Shown: positions 26,640-40,560 of the stretch, piece after piece
Layout: each line of letters opens with the position of its first letter
Position numbering within the stretch: position 1 is the first letter of the stretch
Source of the DNA: Perilla frutescens
Taxonomy: Eukaryota > Streptophyta > Magnoliopsida > Lamiales > Lamiaceae
Length of the DNA stretch: 64,000 bases
Assembly (NCBI GenBank): GCA_026008535.1
Contig: BRKX01000001.1
Span: forward strand, 74,846,317-74,910,316
Reading direction: 5' to 3'
Translations under genes and position numbers: made by a program
The notes under the pieces: generated by a model
Databases searched by the model: none
What the model was told of the DNA's origin: nothing
The model's input: the letters and a program-made list of their open reading frames with translations, nothing else

Positions 26640-29600
26640 CGGACATCTATTGAAGAGAGTTATAGTTGTTTTACTGACGGCTGCCGAAAACGGGGCCGAA
26701 TCCGGCCAACGGGCTTGAAAATTTGATTCTTCTCGAAACCGGACGAATTAGGCCAATATAAGCATACATTTTGATTATTAACTCATCCTAGTGTGAAGAA
26801 ATACTAAATTCGATGAAAATCACGCCGGTCACCCCGGGGCTAAAAATCCAAAGGGGTACCCCCTTAGGCCCGGGATCCAAAAATTGATTTTTCGAAACCG
26901 GATGAATTAGGCTAATATAAGCATATGGTTTGATTCATAATTGACTATAGTGCTAAAAAATTCTAGATTTGATGAGAATCCGGAGTGTAATCACGGGCCC
27001 TACACAAGTCTTCACCCGGGCCCTTGACAAACGATGACGTTCTTGGATATCAACTTGAAAACCATGTTCGGGTTGATTAAAAATGGGTATCTTCTATTTT
27101 AGACTTTTGGTATGATAGATATTTGAGTCAGGGTTCCAACGCAACAAGAATTTCAGGCATCGGACATCTATTGAGAGAGTTATAACTGTTTTACTGACGG
27201 TTGCCGGAAAACGGGGCCGAATCCGGTCAACGGGCTTGAAAATTCTAATCTTCTCGAAACCGGACGAATTAGGCCAATATAAGCATACGGTTTGATTATT
27301 AACTCATCCTAGTGTGCAGAAATATTAAATTCGATGAAAATCCCGCCGGTCACCCCGGGGCCAAAAATTCAAAGGGGTACCCCTTTGGCCCGGGATCCAA
27401 AAATTGATTTTTCGAAACCGGATGAATTAGGCTAATATAAGCATATGGTTTGATTCATAATTGACTATAGTGCTACAAAATTCTAGATTTGATGAGAATC
27501 CCGAGTGTCACCGCGGGCCCTACACAAGTCTTGACCCGGGCACTTGACAAACGGTGACGTTCTTGGATATTAACTTGAAAACCATGTTTGGGTTGATTAA
27601 AAATGGGTACCTTCTATTTTAAATTTTTGGTATGATAGATATTTGAGTCAGGGTTCCAACGCAACAAGAATTTCAGGCATCGGACATCTATTGAGAGAGT
27701 TATAGTTGTTTTACTGACGGCTGCCGGAAAACGGGGCCGAATCCGGCCAACGGGCTTGAAAATTCGATTCTTCTCGAAACCGGACGAAATAGGCCAATAT
27801 AAGCATACATTTTGATTATTAACTCATCCTAGTGTGAAGAAATACTAAATTCGATGAAAATCCCGCCGGTCACCCCGGGGCTAAAAATCCAAAGGGGTAC
27901 CCCCTTCGGCCCGGGATCCAAAAATTGATTTTTCGAAACCAGATGAATTAGGCTAATATAAGCATATGGTTTGATTAAAAATTGACTATAGTGATAAAAA
28001 ATTCTAGATTTGATGAGAATCCGGAGTGTAATCGCGGGCCCTACACAAGTCTTCTCCCGGGCCCTTGACAAACGGTGACGTTCTTGGATATCAACTTGAA
28101 AACCATGTTTGGGTTGATTAAAAATGGGTATCTTCTATTTTAGACTTTTGGTATAATAGATATTTGAGTCAGGGTTCCAACGCAACAAGAAATTCAGGCA
28201 TCGGACATCTATTGAGAGAGTTATAACTGTTTTACTGACGGTTGCTGGAAAACGTGGCCGAATCCGGTCAACGGGCTTGAAAATTCTATTCTTCGCGAAA
28301 CCGGACGAATTAGGCCAATATAAGCATACGGTTTGATTATTAACTCATCCTAGTGTGAAGAAATACTAAATTCAATCAAAATCCCGCCGGTCACCCCGGG
28401 GCTAAAAATCTAAATGGGTACGTACCCCTTTGGCCCGGGATCCAAAAATTGATTTTTCGAAACCGGATGAATTAGGCTAATATAAGCATATGGTTTGATT
28501 CATAATTGACTATAGTGCTAAAAAATTCTAGATTTGATGAGAATCCCGAGTGTCACCGCGGGCCTTACACAAGTCTTGACCCAGGCCCTTGACAAACGGT
28601 GACGTTCTTGGATATCAACTTGAAAACCATGTTTGGGTTGATTAAAAATGGGTACCTTCTATTTTAACTTTTTGGTATGATAGATATTTGAGTCAGGGTT
28701 CCAACGCAACAAGAATTTCAGGCATCGGACATCTATTGAGAGAGTTATAGTTGTTTTACTGACGGCTGCCGAAAACGGGGCCGAATCCGGCCAACGGGCT
28801 TGAAAATTTGATTCTTCTCGAAACCGGACGAATTAGGCCAATATAAGCATACATTTTGATTATTAACTCATCCTAGTGTGAAGAAATACTAAATTCGATG
28901 AAAATCACGCCGGTCACCCCGGGGCTAAAAATCCAAAGGGGTACCCCCTTAGGCCCGGGATCCAAAAATTGATTTTTCGAAACCGGATGAATTAGGCTAA
29001 TATAAGCATATGGTTTGATTCATAATTGACTATAGTGCTAAAAAATTCTAGATTTGATGAGAATCCGGAGTGTAATCGCGGGCCCTACACAAGTCTTCAA
29101 TCGGGCCCTTGACAAACGATGACGTTCTTGGATATCAACTTGAAAACCATGTTCGGGTTGATTAAAAATGGGTATCTTCTATTTTAGACTTTTGGTATGA
29201 TAGATATTTGAGTCAGGGTTCCAACGCAACAAGAATTTCAGGCATCGGACATCTATTGAGAGAGTTATAACTGTTTTACTGACGGTTGCCGGAAAACGGG
29301 GCCGAATCCGGTCAACGGGCTTGAAAATTCTATTCTTCTCGAAACCGGACGAATTAGGCCAATATAAGCATACGGTTTGATTATTAACTCATCCTAGTGT
29401 GCAGAAATATTAAATTTGATGAAAATCCCGCCGGTCACCCCGGGGCCAAAAATTCAAAGGGGTACCCCTTTGGCCCGGGATCCAAAAATTGATTTTTCGA
29501 AACCGGATGAATTAGGCTAATATAAGCATATGGTTTGATTCATAATTGACTATAGTGCTACAAAATTCTAGATTTGATGAGAATCCCGAGTGTCACCGCG

Positions 29601-32600
29601 GGCCCTACACAAGTCTTGACCCGGGCACTTGACAAACGGTGACGTTCTTGGATATTAACTTGAAAACCATGTTTGGGTTGATTAAAAATGGGTACCTTCT
29701 ATTTTAAATTTTTGGTATGATAGATATTTGAGTCAGGGTTCCAACGCAACAAGAATTTCAGGCATCGGACATCTATTGAGAGAGTTATAGTTGTTTTACT
29801 GACGGCTGCCGGAAAACGGGGCCGAATCCGGCCAACGGGCTTGAAAATTCGATTCTTCTCGAAACCGGACGAAATAGGCCAATATAAGCATACATTTTGA
29901 TTATTAACTCATCCTAGTGTGAAGAAATACTAAATTCGATGAAAATCCCGCCGGTCACCCCGGGGCTAAAAATCCAAAGGGGTACCCCCTTCGGCCCGGG
30001 ATCCAAAAATTGATTTTTCGAAACCAGATGAATTAGGCTAATATAAGCATATGGTTTGATTAAAAATTGACTATAGTGATAAAAAATTCTAGATTTGATG
30101 AGAATCCGGAGTGTAATCGCGGGCCCTACACAAGTCTTCTCCCGGGCCCTTGACAAACGGTGACGTTCTTGGATATCAACTTGAAAACCATGTTTGGGTT
30201 GATTAAAAATGGGTATCTTCTATTTTAGACTTTTGGTATAATAGATATTTGAGTCAGGGTTCCAACGCAACAAGAATTTCAGGCATCGGACATCTATTGA
30301 GAGAGTTATAACTGTTTTACTGACGGTTGCTGGAAAACGTGGCCGAATCCGGTCAACGGGCTTGAAAATTCTATTCTTCGCGAAACCGGACGAATTAGGC
30401 CAATATAAGCATACGGTTTGATTATTAACTCATCCTAGTGTGAAGAAATACTAAATTCAATCAAAATCCCGCCGGTCACCCCGGGGCTAAAAATCTAAAT
30501 GGGTACGTACCCCTTTGGCCCGGGATCCAAAAATTGATTTTTCGAAACCGGATGAATTAGGCTAATATAAGCATATGGTTTGATTCATAATTGACTATAG
30601 TGCTAAAAAATTCTAGATTTGATGAGAATCCCGAGTGTCACCGCGGGCCTTACACAAGTCTTGACCCAGGCCCTTGACAAACGGTGACGTTCTTGGATAT
30701 CAACTTTAAAACCATGTTTGGGTTGATTAAAAATGGGTACCTTCTATTTTAACTTTTTGGTATGATAGATATTTGAGTCAGGGTTCCAACGCAACAAGAA
30801 TTTCAGGCATCGGACATCTATTGAGAGAGTTATAGTTGTTTTACTGACGGCTGCCGAAAACGGGGCCGAACCCGGCCAACGGGCTTGAAAATTTGATTCT
30901 TCTCGAAACCGGACGAATTAGGCCAATATAAGCATACATTTTGATTATTAACTCATCCTAGTGTGAAGAAATACTAAATTCGATGAAAATCACGCCGGTC
31001 ACCCCGGGGCTAAAAATCCAAAGGGGTACCCCCTTAGGCCCGGGATCCAAAAATTGATTTTTCGAAACCGGATGAATTAGGCTAATATAAGCATATGGTT
31101 TGATTCATAATTGACTATAGTGCTAAAAAATTCTAGATTTGATGAGAATCCGGAGTGTAATCGCGGGCCCTACACAAGTCTTCACCCGGGCCCTTGACAA
31201 ACGATGACGTTCTTGGATATCAACTTGAAAACCATGTTCGGGTTGATTAAAAATGGGTATCTTCTATTTTAGACTTTTGGTATGATAGATATTTGAGTCA
31301 GGGTTCCAACGCAACAAGAATTTCTGGCATCGGACATCTATTGAGAGAGTTATAACTGTTTTACTGACGGTTGCCGGAAAACGGGACCGAATCCGGTCAA
31401 CGGGCTTGAAAATTCTATTCTTCTCGAAACCGGACGAATTAGGCCAATATAAGCATACGGTTTGATTATTAACTCATCCTAGTGTGCAGAAATATTAAAT
31501 TCGATGAAAATCCCGCCGGTCACCCCGGGGCCAAAAATTCAAAGGGGTACCCCTTTGGCCCGGGATCCAAAAATTGATTTTTCGAAACCGGATGAATTAG
31601 GCTAATATAAACATATGGTTTGATTCATAATTGACTATAGTGCTACAAAATTCTAGATTTGATGAGAATCCCGAGTGTCACCGCGGGCCCTACACAAGTC
31701 TTGACCCGGGCACTTGACAAACGGTGACGTTCTTGGATATTAACTTGAAAACCATGTTTGGGTTGATTAAAAATGGGTACCTTCTATTTTAAATTTTTGG
31801 TATGATAGATATTTGAGTCAGGGTTCCAACGCAACAAGAATTTCAGGCATCGGACATCTATTGAGAGAGTTATAGTTGTTTTACTGACGGCTGCCGAAAA
31901 ACGGGGCCGAATCCGGCCAACGGGCTTGAAAATTCGATTCTTCTCGAAACCGGACGAAATAGGCCAATATAAGCATACATTTTGATTATTAACTCATCCT
32001 AGTGTGAAGAAATACTAAATTCGATGAAAATCCCGCCGGTCACCCCGGGGCTAAAAATCCAAAGGGGTACCCCCTTAGGCCCGGGATCCAAAAATTGATT
32101 TTTCGAAACCGGATGAATTAGGCTAATATAAGCATATGGTTTGATTAAAAATTGACTATAGTGATAAGAAATTCTAGATTTGATGAGAATCCGGAGTGTA
32201 ATCGCGGGCCCTACACAAGTCTTCACCCGGGCCCTTGACAAACGGTGACGTTCTTGGATATCAACTTGAAAACCATGTTTGGGTTGATTAAAAATGGGTA
32301 TCTTCTATTTTAGACTTTTGGTATAATAGATATTTGAGTCAGGGTTCCAACGCAACAAGAATTTCAGGCATCGGACATCTATTGAGAGAGTTATAACTGT
32401 TTTACTGACGGTTGCTGGAAAACGTGGCCGAATCCGGTCAACGGGCTTGAAAATTCTATTCTTCGCGAAACCGGACGAATTAGGCCAATATAAGCATACG
32501 GTTTGATTATTAACTCATCCTAGTGTGAAGAAATACTAAATTCAATCAAAATCCCGCCGGTCACCCCGGGGCTAAAAATCTAAAGGGGTACGTACCCCTT

Positions 32601-32895
32601 TGGCCCGGGATCCAAAAATTGATTTTTCGAAACCGGATGAATTAGGCTAATATAAGCATATGGTTTGATTCATAATTGACTATAGTGCTAAAAAATTCTA
32701 GATTTGATGAGAATCCCGAGTGTCACCGCGGGCCTTACACAAGTCTTGACCCAGGCCCTTGACAAACGGTGACGTTCTTGGATATCAACTTGAAAACCAT
32801 GTTTGGGTTGATTAAAAATGGGTACCTTCTATTTTAACTTTTTGGTATGATAGATATTTGAGTCAGGGTTCCAACGCAACAAGAATTTCAGGCAT
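26640..32895. repeat. Higher-order repeat: 4-mer (2,085 bp) in about three copies
   Basis: GCCGAAAACGGGGCCGAA recurs at about 26685, 28770, 30856 and 32940, each 2,085 bp apart (4 x 521). A GTACGTAC insertion at the palindrome marks one monomer in each period (near 28420, 30503 and 32588), although it is absent from the first block near 26335. The copies are so alike that a fortuitous 80-codon open frame recurs at 27829, 29914 and 31999. This is the most homogeneous stretch of the array. Confidence 0.85.
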
Positions 32896-35800
32896 CGGAC
32901 ATCTATTGAGAGAGTTATAGTTGTTTTACTGACGGCTGCCGAAAACGGGGCCGAATCCGGCCAACGGGCTTGAAAATTTGATTCTTCTCGAAACCGGACG
33001 AATTAGGCCAATATAAGCATACATTTTGATTATTAACTCATCCTAGTGTGAAGAAATACTAAATTCGATGAAAATCACGCCGGTCACCCCGGGGCTAAAA
33101 ATCCAAAGGGGTACCCCCTTAGGCCCGGGATCCAAAAATAGATTTTTCGAAACCGGATGAATTAGGCTAATATAAGCATATGGCTTGATTCATAATTGAC
33201 TATAGTGCTAAAAAATTCTAGATTTGATGAGAATCCGGAGTGTAATCGCGGGCCCTACACAAGTCTTCACCCGGGCCCTTGACAAACGATGACGTTCTTG
33301 GATATCAACTTGAAAACCATGTTCGGGTTGATTAAAAATGGGTATCTTCTATTTTATACTTTTGGTATGATAGATATTTGAGTCAGGGTTCCAACGCAAC
33401 AAGAATTTCAGGCATCGGACATCTATTGAGAGAGTTATAACTGTTTTACTGACGGTTGCCGGAAAACGGGGCCGAATCCGGTCAACGGGCTTGAAAATTC
33501 TATTCTTCTCGAAACCGGACGAATTAGGCCAATATAAGCATACGGTTTGATTATTAACTCATCCTAGTGTGCAGAAATATTAAATTCGATGAAAATCCCG
33601 CCGGTCACCCCGGGGCCAAAAATTCAAAGGGGTACCCCTTTGGCCCGGGATCCAAAAATTGATTTTTCGAAACCGGATGAATTAGGCTAATATAAGCATA
33701 TGGTTTGATTCATAATTGAATATAGTGCTACAAAATTCTAGATTTGATGAGAATCCCGAGTGTCACCGCGGGCCCTACACAAGTCTTGACCCGGGCACTT
33801 GACAAACGGTGACGTTCTTGGATATTAACTTGAAAACCATGTTTGGGTTGATTAAAAATGGGTACCTTCTATTTTAACTTTTTGGTATGATAGATATTTG
33901 AGTCAGGGTTCCAACGCAACAAGAATTTCAGGCATCGGACATCTATTGAGAGAGTTATAGTTGTTTTACTGACGGCTGCCGGAAAACGGGGCCGAATCCG
34001 GCCAACGGGCTTGAAAATTCGATTCTTCTCGAAACCGGACGAAATAGGCCAATATAAGCATACATTTTGATTATTAACTCATCCTAGTGTGAATAAATAC
34101 TAAATTCGATGAAAATCCCGCCGGTCACCCCGGGGCTAAAAATCCAAAGGGGTATCCCCCTTAGGCCCGGGATCCAAAAATTGATTTTTCGAAACCGTAT
34201 GAATTAGGTTAAGATAAGCATATGGTTTGATTAATAATTGACTATAGTGCTAAAAAATTCTAGATTTGATGAGAATCCGGAGTGTAATCGCGGGCCCTAC
34301 ACAAGTCTTCACCCGGGCCCTTGATAAACGGTGACGTTCTTGGATATCAACTTGAAAACCATGTTTGGGTTGATTAAAAATGGGTACCTTCTATTTTAAC
34401 TTTTTGGTATGATAGATATTTGAGTCAGGGTTCCAACGCAACAAGAATTTCAGGCATCGGACATCTATTGAGAGAGTTATAGTTGTTTTACTGACGGCTG
34501 CCGAAAACGGGGCCGAATCCGGCCAACGGGCTTGAAAATTTGATTCTTCTCGAAACCGGACGAATTAGGCCAATATAAGCATACATTTTGATTATTAACT
34601 CATCCTAGTGTGAAGAAATACTAAATTCGATGAAAATCACGCCGGTCACCCCGGGGCTAAAAATCCAAAGGGGTACCCCCTTAGGCCCGGGATCCAAAAA
34701 TAGATTTTTCGAAACCGGATGAATTAGGCTAATATAAGCATATGGCTTGATTCATAATTGACTATAGTGCTAAAAAATTCTAGATTTGATGAGAATCCGG
34801 AGTGTAATCGCGGGCCCTACACAAGTCTTCACCCGGGCCCTTGACAAACGATGACGTTCTTGGATATCAACTTGAAAACCATGTTCGGGTTGATTAAAAA
34901 TGGGTATCTTCTATTTTATACTTTTGGTATGATAGATATTTGAGTCAGGGTTCCAACGCAACAAGAATTTCAGGCATCGGACATCTATTGAGAGAGTTAT
35001 AACTGTTTTACTGACGGTTGCCGGAAAACGGGGCCGAATCCGGTCAACGGGCTTGAAAATTCTATTCTTCTCGAAACCGGACGAATTAGGCCAATATAAG
35101 CATACGGTTTGATTATTAACTCATCCTAGTGTGCAGAAATATTAAATTCGATGAAAATCCCGCCGGTCACCCCGGGGCCAAAAATTCAAAGGGGTACCCC
35201 TTTGGCCCGGGATCCAAAAATTGATTTTTCGAAACCGGATGAATTAGGCTAATATAAGCATATGGTTTGATTCATAATTGAATATAGTGCTACAAAATTC
35301 TAGATTTGATGAGAATCCCGAGTGTCACCGCGGGCCCTACACAAGTCTTGACCCGGGCACTTGACAAACGGTGACGTTCTTGGATATTAACTTGAAAACC
35401 ATGTTTGGGTTGATTAAAAATGGGTACCTTCTATTTTAACTTTTTGGTATGATAGATATTTGAGTCAGGGTTCCAACGCAACAAGAATTTCAGGCATCGG
35501 ACATCTATTGAGAGAGTTATAGTTGTTTTACTGACGGCTGCCGGAAAACGGGGCCGAATCCGGCCAACGGGCTTGAAAATTCGATTCTTCTCGAAACCGG
35601 ACGAAATAGGCCAATATAAGCATACATTTTGATTATTAACTCATCCTAGTGTGAATAAATACTAAATTCGATGAAAATCCCGCCGGTCACCCCGGGGCTA
35701 AAAATCCAAAGGGGTATCCCCCTTAGGCCCGGGATCCAAAAATTGATTTTTCGAAACCGTATGAATTAGGTTAAGATAAGCATATGGTTTGATTAATAAT

Positions 35801-36015
35801 TGACTATAGTGCTAAAAAATTCTAGATTTGATGAGAATCCGGAGTGTAATCGCGGGCCCTACACAAGTCTTCACCCGGGCCCTTGATAAACGGTGACGTT
35901 CTTGGATATCAACTTGAAAACCATGTTTGGGTTGATTAAAAATGGGTATCTTCTATTTTAGACTTTTGGTTTGATAGATATTTGAGTCAGGGTTCCAACG
36001 CAACAAGAATTTCAG
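32895..36015. repeat. Higher-order repeat: 3-mer (1,561 bp) duplicated in tandem
   Basis: The markers ATTTTATACTTTTGG (33352 and 34914), CCGTATGAATTAGGTTAAG (34196 and 35757) and GTGAATAAATAC (34090 and 35652) recur 1,561-1,562 bp apart. The block appears to be the preceding 4-mer minus one monomer, so it probably arose from the neighbouring array by unequal exchange. Confidence 0.8.
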
Positions 36016-39000
36016 GCATCGGACATCTATTGAGAGAGTTATAACTGTTTTACTGACGGTTGCCGGAAAACGGGACTGAATCCGGTCAACGGGCTTGAAA
36101 ATTCTATTCTTCTCGAAACCGGACGAATTAGGCCAATATAAGCATACGGTTTGATTATTAACTCATCCTAGTGTGCAGAAATATTAAATTCGATGAAAAT
36201 CCCGCCGGTCACCCCGGGGCCAAAAATTCAAAGGGGTACCCCTTTGGCCCGGGATCCAAAAATTAATTTTTCGAAACCGGATGAATTAGGCTAATATAAG
36301 CATATGGTTTGATTCATAATTGACTATAGTGCTACAAAATTCCAGATTTGATGAGAATCCCGAGTGTCACCGCGGGCCCTACACAAGTCTTGACCCGGCC
36401 ACTTGACAAACGGTGACGTTCTTGGATATTAACTTGAAAACCATGTTTGGGTTGATTAAAAATGGGTATCTTCTATTTTAACTATTTTTTATGATAGATA
36501 TTTGAGTCAAGGATCCAAAGTAACAAGAATTTCAGGCATCGGACACCTAATTAGAGAGTTATAGTTGTTTTACTGACGGTTGCCGGAAAACGGGGCCGAA
36601 TCCGGTCAACGGGCTTGAAAATTCTATTCTTCTCGAAACCGGACGAATTAGGCCAATATAAGCATACGGTTTGATTAGAAACTCATCCTAGTGTGCAGAA
36701 ATATTAAATTCGATGAAAAATCCCGCCGGTCACCCCGGGGCCAAAAATTCAAAGGGGTACCCCTTTGGCCAGGGATCCAAAAATTGATTTTTCAAAACCG
36801 GATGAATTAGGCTAATATAAGCATATGGTTTGATTCATAATTGACTATAGTGTTAAAAAATTCTAGATTTGATGAGAATCCCGAGTGTCACCGCGGGCCC
36901 TACACAAGTCTTGACCTGGGCACTTGACAAACGGTGACGTTCTTGGATAATAACTTGAAAACCATGTTTGGGTTGATTAAAAATGGGTACCTTCTATTTT
37001 AACTTTTTGGTATGATAGATATTTGAGTCAGGGTTCCAACGCAACAAGAATTTCAGGCATCGGACATCTATTGAGAGAGTTATAGTTGTTTTACTGACGG
37101 CTGCCGGAAAACGGGGCCGAATCCGGCCAACGGGCTTGAAAATTCGATTCTTCTCGAAACCGGACGAAATAGGCCAATATAAGCATACATTTTGATTATT
37201 AACTCATCCTAGTGTGAAGAAATACTAAATTCGATGAAAATCCCGCCGGTCACCCCGGGGCTAAAAATCCAAAGGGGTATCCCCCTTAGGCCCGGGATCC
37301 AAAAATTGATTTTTCGAAACCGGATGAATTAGGCTAATATAAGCATATGGTTTGATTAATAATTGAATATAGTGCTAAAAAATTGTAGATTTGATGAGAA
37401 TCCCGAGTGTAATCGCGGGCCCTACACAAGTCTTCACCCGGGCACTTGATAAATGGTGACGTTCTTGGATATTAACTTGAAAACCATTGTTGGGTTGATT
37501 AAAATGGGTACCTTCTATTTTAACTTTTTGGTATGATAGATATTTGAGTCAGGGTTCCAACGCAACAAGAATTTCAGGCATCGGACATCTATTGAGAGAG
37601 TTATAGTTGTTTTACTGACGGCTGCCGGAAAACGGGGCCGAATCCGGCCAACGGGCTTGAAAATTCGATTCTTCTCGAAACCGGACGAAATAGGCCAATA
37701 TAAGCATACATTTTGATTATTAACTCATCCTATTGTGAAGAAATACTAAATTCGATGAAAATCCCGCCGGTCACCCCGGGGCTAAAAATCCAAAGGGGTA
37801 TCCCTCTTAGGCCCGGGATCCAAAAATTGATTTTTTGAAACCGGATGAATTAGGCTAATATAAGCATATGGTTTGATTAATAATTGACTATAGTGCTAAA
37901 AAATTCTAGATTTGATGAGAATCCCGAGTGTAATCGCGGGCCCTACACAAGTCTTCACCCGGGCACTTGACAAATGGTGACGTTCTTGGATATTAACTTG
38001 AAAACCATGTTTGGGTTGATTAAAATGGGTACCTTCTATTTTAACTTTTTGGTATGATAGATATTTGAGTCAGGGTTCCAACGCAACAAGAATTTCAGGC
38101 ATCGGACATCTATTGAGAGAGTTATAGTTGTTTTACTGACGGCTGCCGGAAAACGGGGCCGAATCCGGCCAACGGGCTTGAAAATTCGATTCTTCTCGAA
38201 ACCGGACGAAATAGGCCAATATAAGCATACATTTTGATTATTAACTCATCCTAGTGTGAATAAATACTAAATTCGATGAAAATCCCGCCGGTCACCCCGG
38301 GGCTAAAAATCCAAAGGGGTATCCCCCTTAGGCCCGGGATCCAAAAATTGATTTTTCGAAACCGTATGAATTAGGTTAAGATAAGCATATGGTTTGATTA
38401 ATAATTGACTATAGTGCTAAAAAATTCTAGATTTGATGAGAATCCGGAGTGTAATCGCGGGCCCTACACAAGTCTTCACCCGGGCCCTTGATAAACGGTG
38501 ACGTTCTTGGATATCAACTTGAAAACCATGTTTGGGTTGATTAAAAATGGGTATCTTCTATTTTAGACTTTTGGTTTGATAGATATTTGAGTCAGGGTTC
38601 CAACGCAACAAGAATTTCAGGCATCGGACATCTATTGAGAGAGTTATAACTGTTTTACTGACGGTTGCCGGAAAACGGGACTGAATCCGGTCAACGGGCT
38701 TGAAAATTCTATTCTTCTCGAAACCGGACGAATTAGGCCAATATAAGCATACGGTTTGATTATTAACTCATCCTAGTGTGCAGAAATATTAAATTCGATG
38801 AAAATCCCGCCGGTCACCCCGGGGCCAAAAATTCAAAGGGGTACCCCTTTGGCCCGGGATCCAAAAATTAATTTTTCGAAACCGGATGAATTAGGCTAAT
38901 ATAAGCATATGGTTTGATTCATAATTGACTATAGTGCTACAAAATTCCAGATTTGATGAGAATCCCGAGTGTCACCGCGGGCCCTACACAAGTCTTGACC

Positions 39001-40560
39001 CGGCCACTTGACAAACGGTGACGTTCTTGGATATTAACTTGAAAACCATGTTTGGGTTGATTAAAAATGGGTATCTTCTATTTTAACTATTTTTTATGAT
39101 AGATATTTGAGTCAAGGATCCAAAGTAACAAGAATTTCAGGCATCGGACACCTAATTAGAGAGTTATAGTTGTTTTACTGACGGTTGCCGGAAAACGGGG
39201 CCGAATCCGGTCAACGGGCTTGAAAATTCTATTCTTCTCGAAACCGGACGAATTAGGCCAATATAAGCATACGGTTTGATTAGAAACTCATCCTAGTGTG
39301 CAGAAATATTAAATTCGATGAAAAATCCCGCCGGTCACCCCGGGGCCAAAAATTCAAAGGGGTACCCCTTTGGCCAGGGATCCAAAAATTGATTTTTCAA
39401 AACCGGATGAATTAGGCTAATATAAGCATATGGTTTGATTCATAATTGACTATAGTGTTAAAAAATTCTAGATTTGATGAGAATCCCGAGTGTCACCGCG
39501 GGCCCTACACAAGTCTTGACCTGGGCACTTGACAAACGGTGACGTTCTTGGATAATAACTTGAAAACCATGTTTGGGTTGATTAAAAATGGGTACCTTCT
39601 ATTTTAACTTTTTGGTATGATAGATATTTGAGTCAGGGTTCCAACGCAACAAGAATTTCAGGCATCGGACATCTATTGAGAGAGTTATAGTTGTTTTACT
39701 GACGGCTGCCGGAAAACGGGGCCGAATCCGGCCAACGGGCTTGAAAATTCGATTCTTCTCGAAACCGGACGAAATAGGCCAATATAAGCATACATTTTGA
39801 TTATTAACTCATCCTAGTGTGAAGAAATACTAAATTCGATGAAAATCCCGCCGGTCACCCCGGGGCTAAAAATCCAAAGGGGTATCCCCCTTAGGCCCGG
39901 GATCCAAAAATTGATTTTTCGAAACCGGATGAATTAGGCTAATATAAGCATATGGTTTGATTAATAATTGAATATAGTGCTAAAAAATTGCAGATTTGAT
40001 GAGAATCCCGAGTGTAATCGCGGGCCCTACACAAGTCTTCACCCGGGCACTTGATAAATGGTGACGTTCTTGGATATTAACTTGAAAACCATTGTTGGGT
40101 TGATTAAAATGGGTACCTTCTATTTTAACTTTTTGGTATGATAGATATTTGAGTCAGGGTTCCAACGCAACAAGAATTTCAGGCATCGGACATCTATTGA
40201 GAGAGTTATAGTTGTTTTACTGACGGCTGCCGGAAAACGGGGCCGAATCCGGCCAACGGGCTTGAAAATTCGATTCTTCTCGAAACCGGACGAAATAGGC
40301 CAATATAAGCATACATTTTGATTATTAACTCATCCTATTGTGAAGAAATACTAAATTCGATGAAAATCCCGCCGGTCACCCCGGGGCTAAAAATCCAAAG
40401 GGGTATCCCTCTTAGGCCCGGGATCCAAAAATTGATTTTTTGAAACCGGATGAATTAGGCTAATATAAGCATATGGTTTGATTAATAATTGACTATAGTG
40501 CTAAAAAATTCTAGATTTGATGAGAATCCCGAGTGTAATCGCGGGCCCTACACAAGTCTT
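35445..40560. repeat. Higher-order repeat: 5-mer (2,605 bp) duplicated in tandem
   Basis: CCGTATGAATTAGGTTAAG (35757 and 38362), the unusual CACCTAATTAGAGAG (36546 and 39151), AACCATTGTTGGG (37483 and 40087) and TCCTATTGTGAAG (37727 and 40331) are offset by 2,605 bp. Similarity drops to the array background near 40560, after ACACAAGTCTT. Confidence 0.82.

Noticed and set aside
27829..32241. An 80-codon minus-strand open frame recurring at 27829, 29914 and 31999
   Set aside because: The frames are by-products of near-identical 2,085-bp satellite units; the same region in other monomers has stops and there is no protein-like composition or domain.
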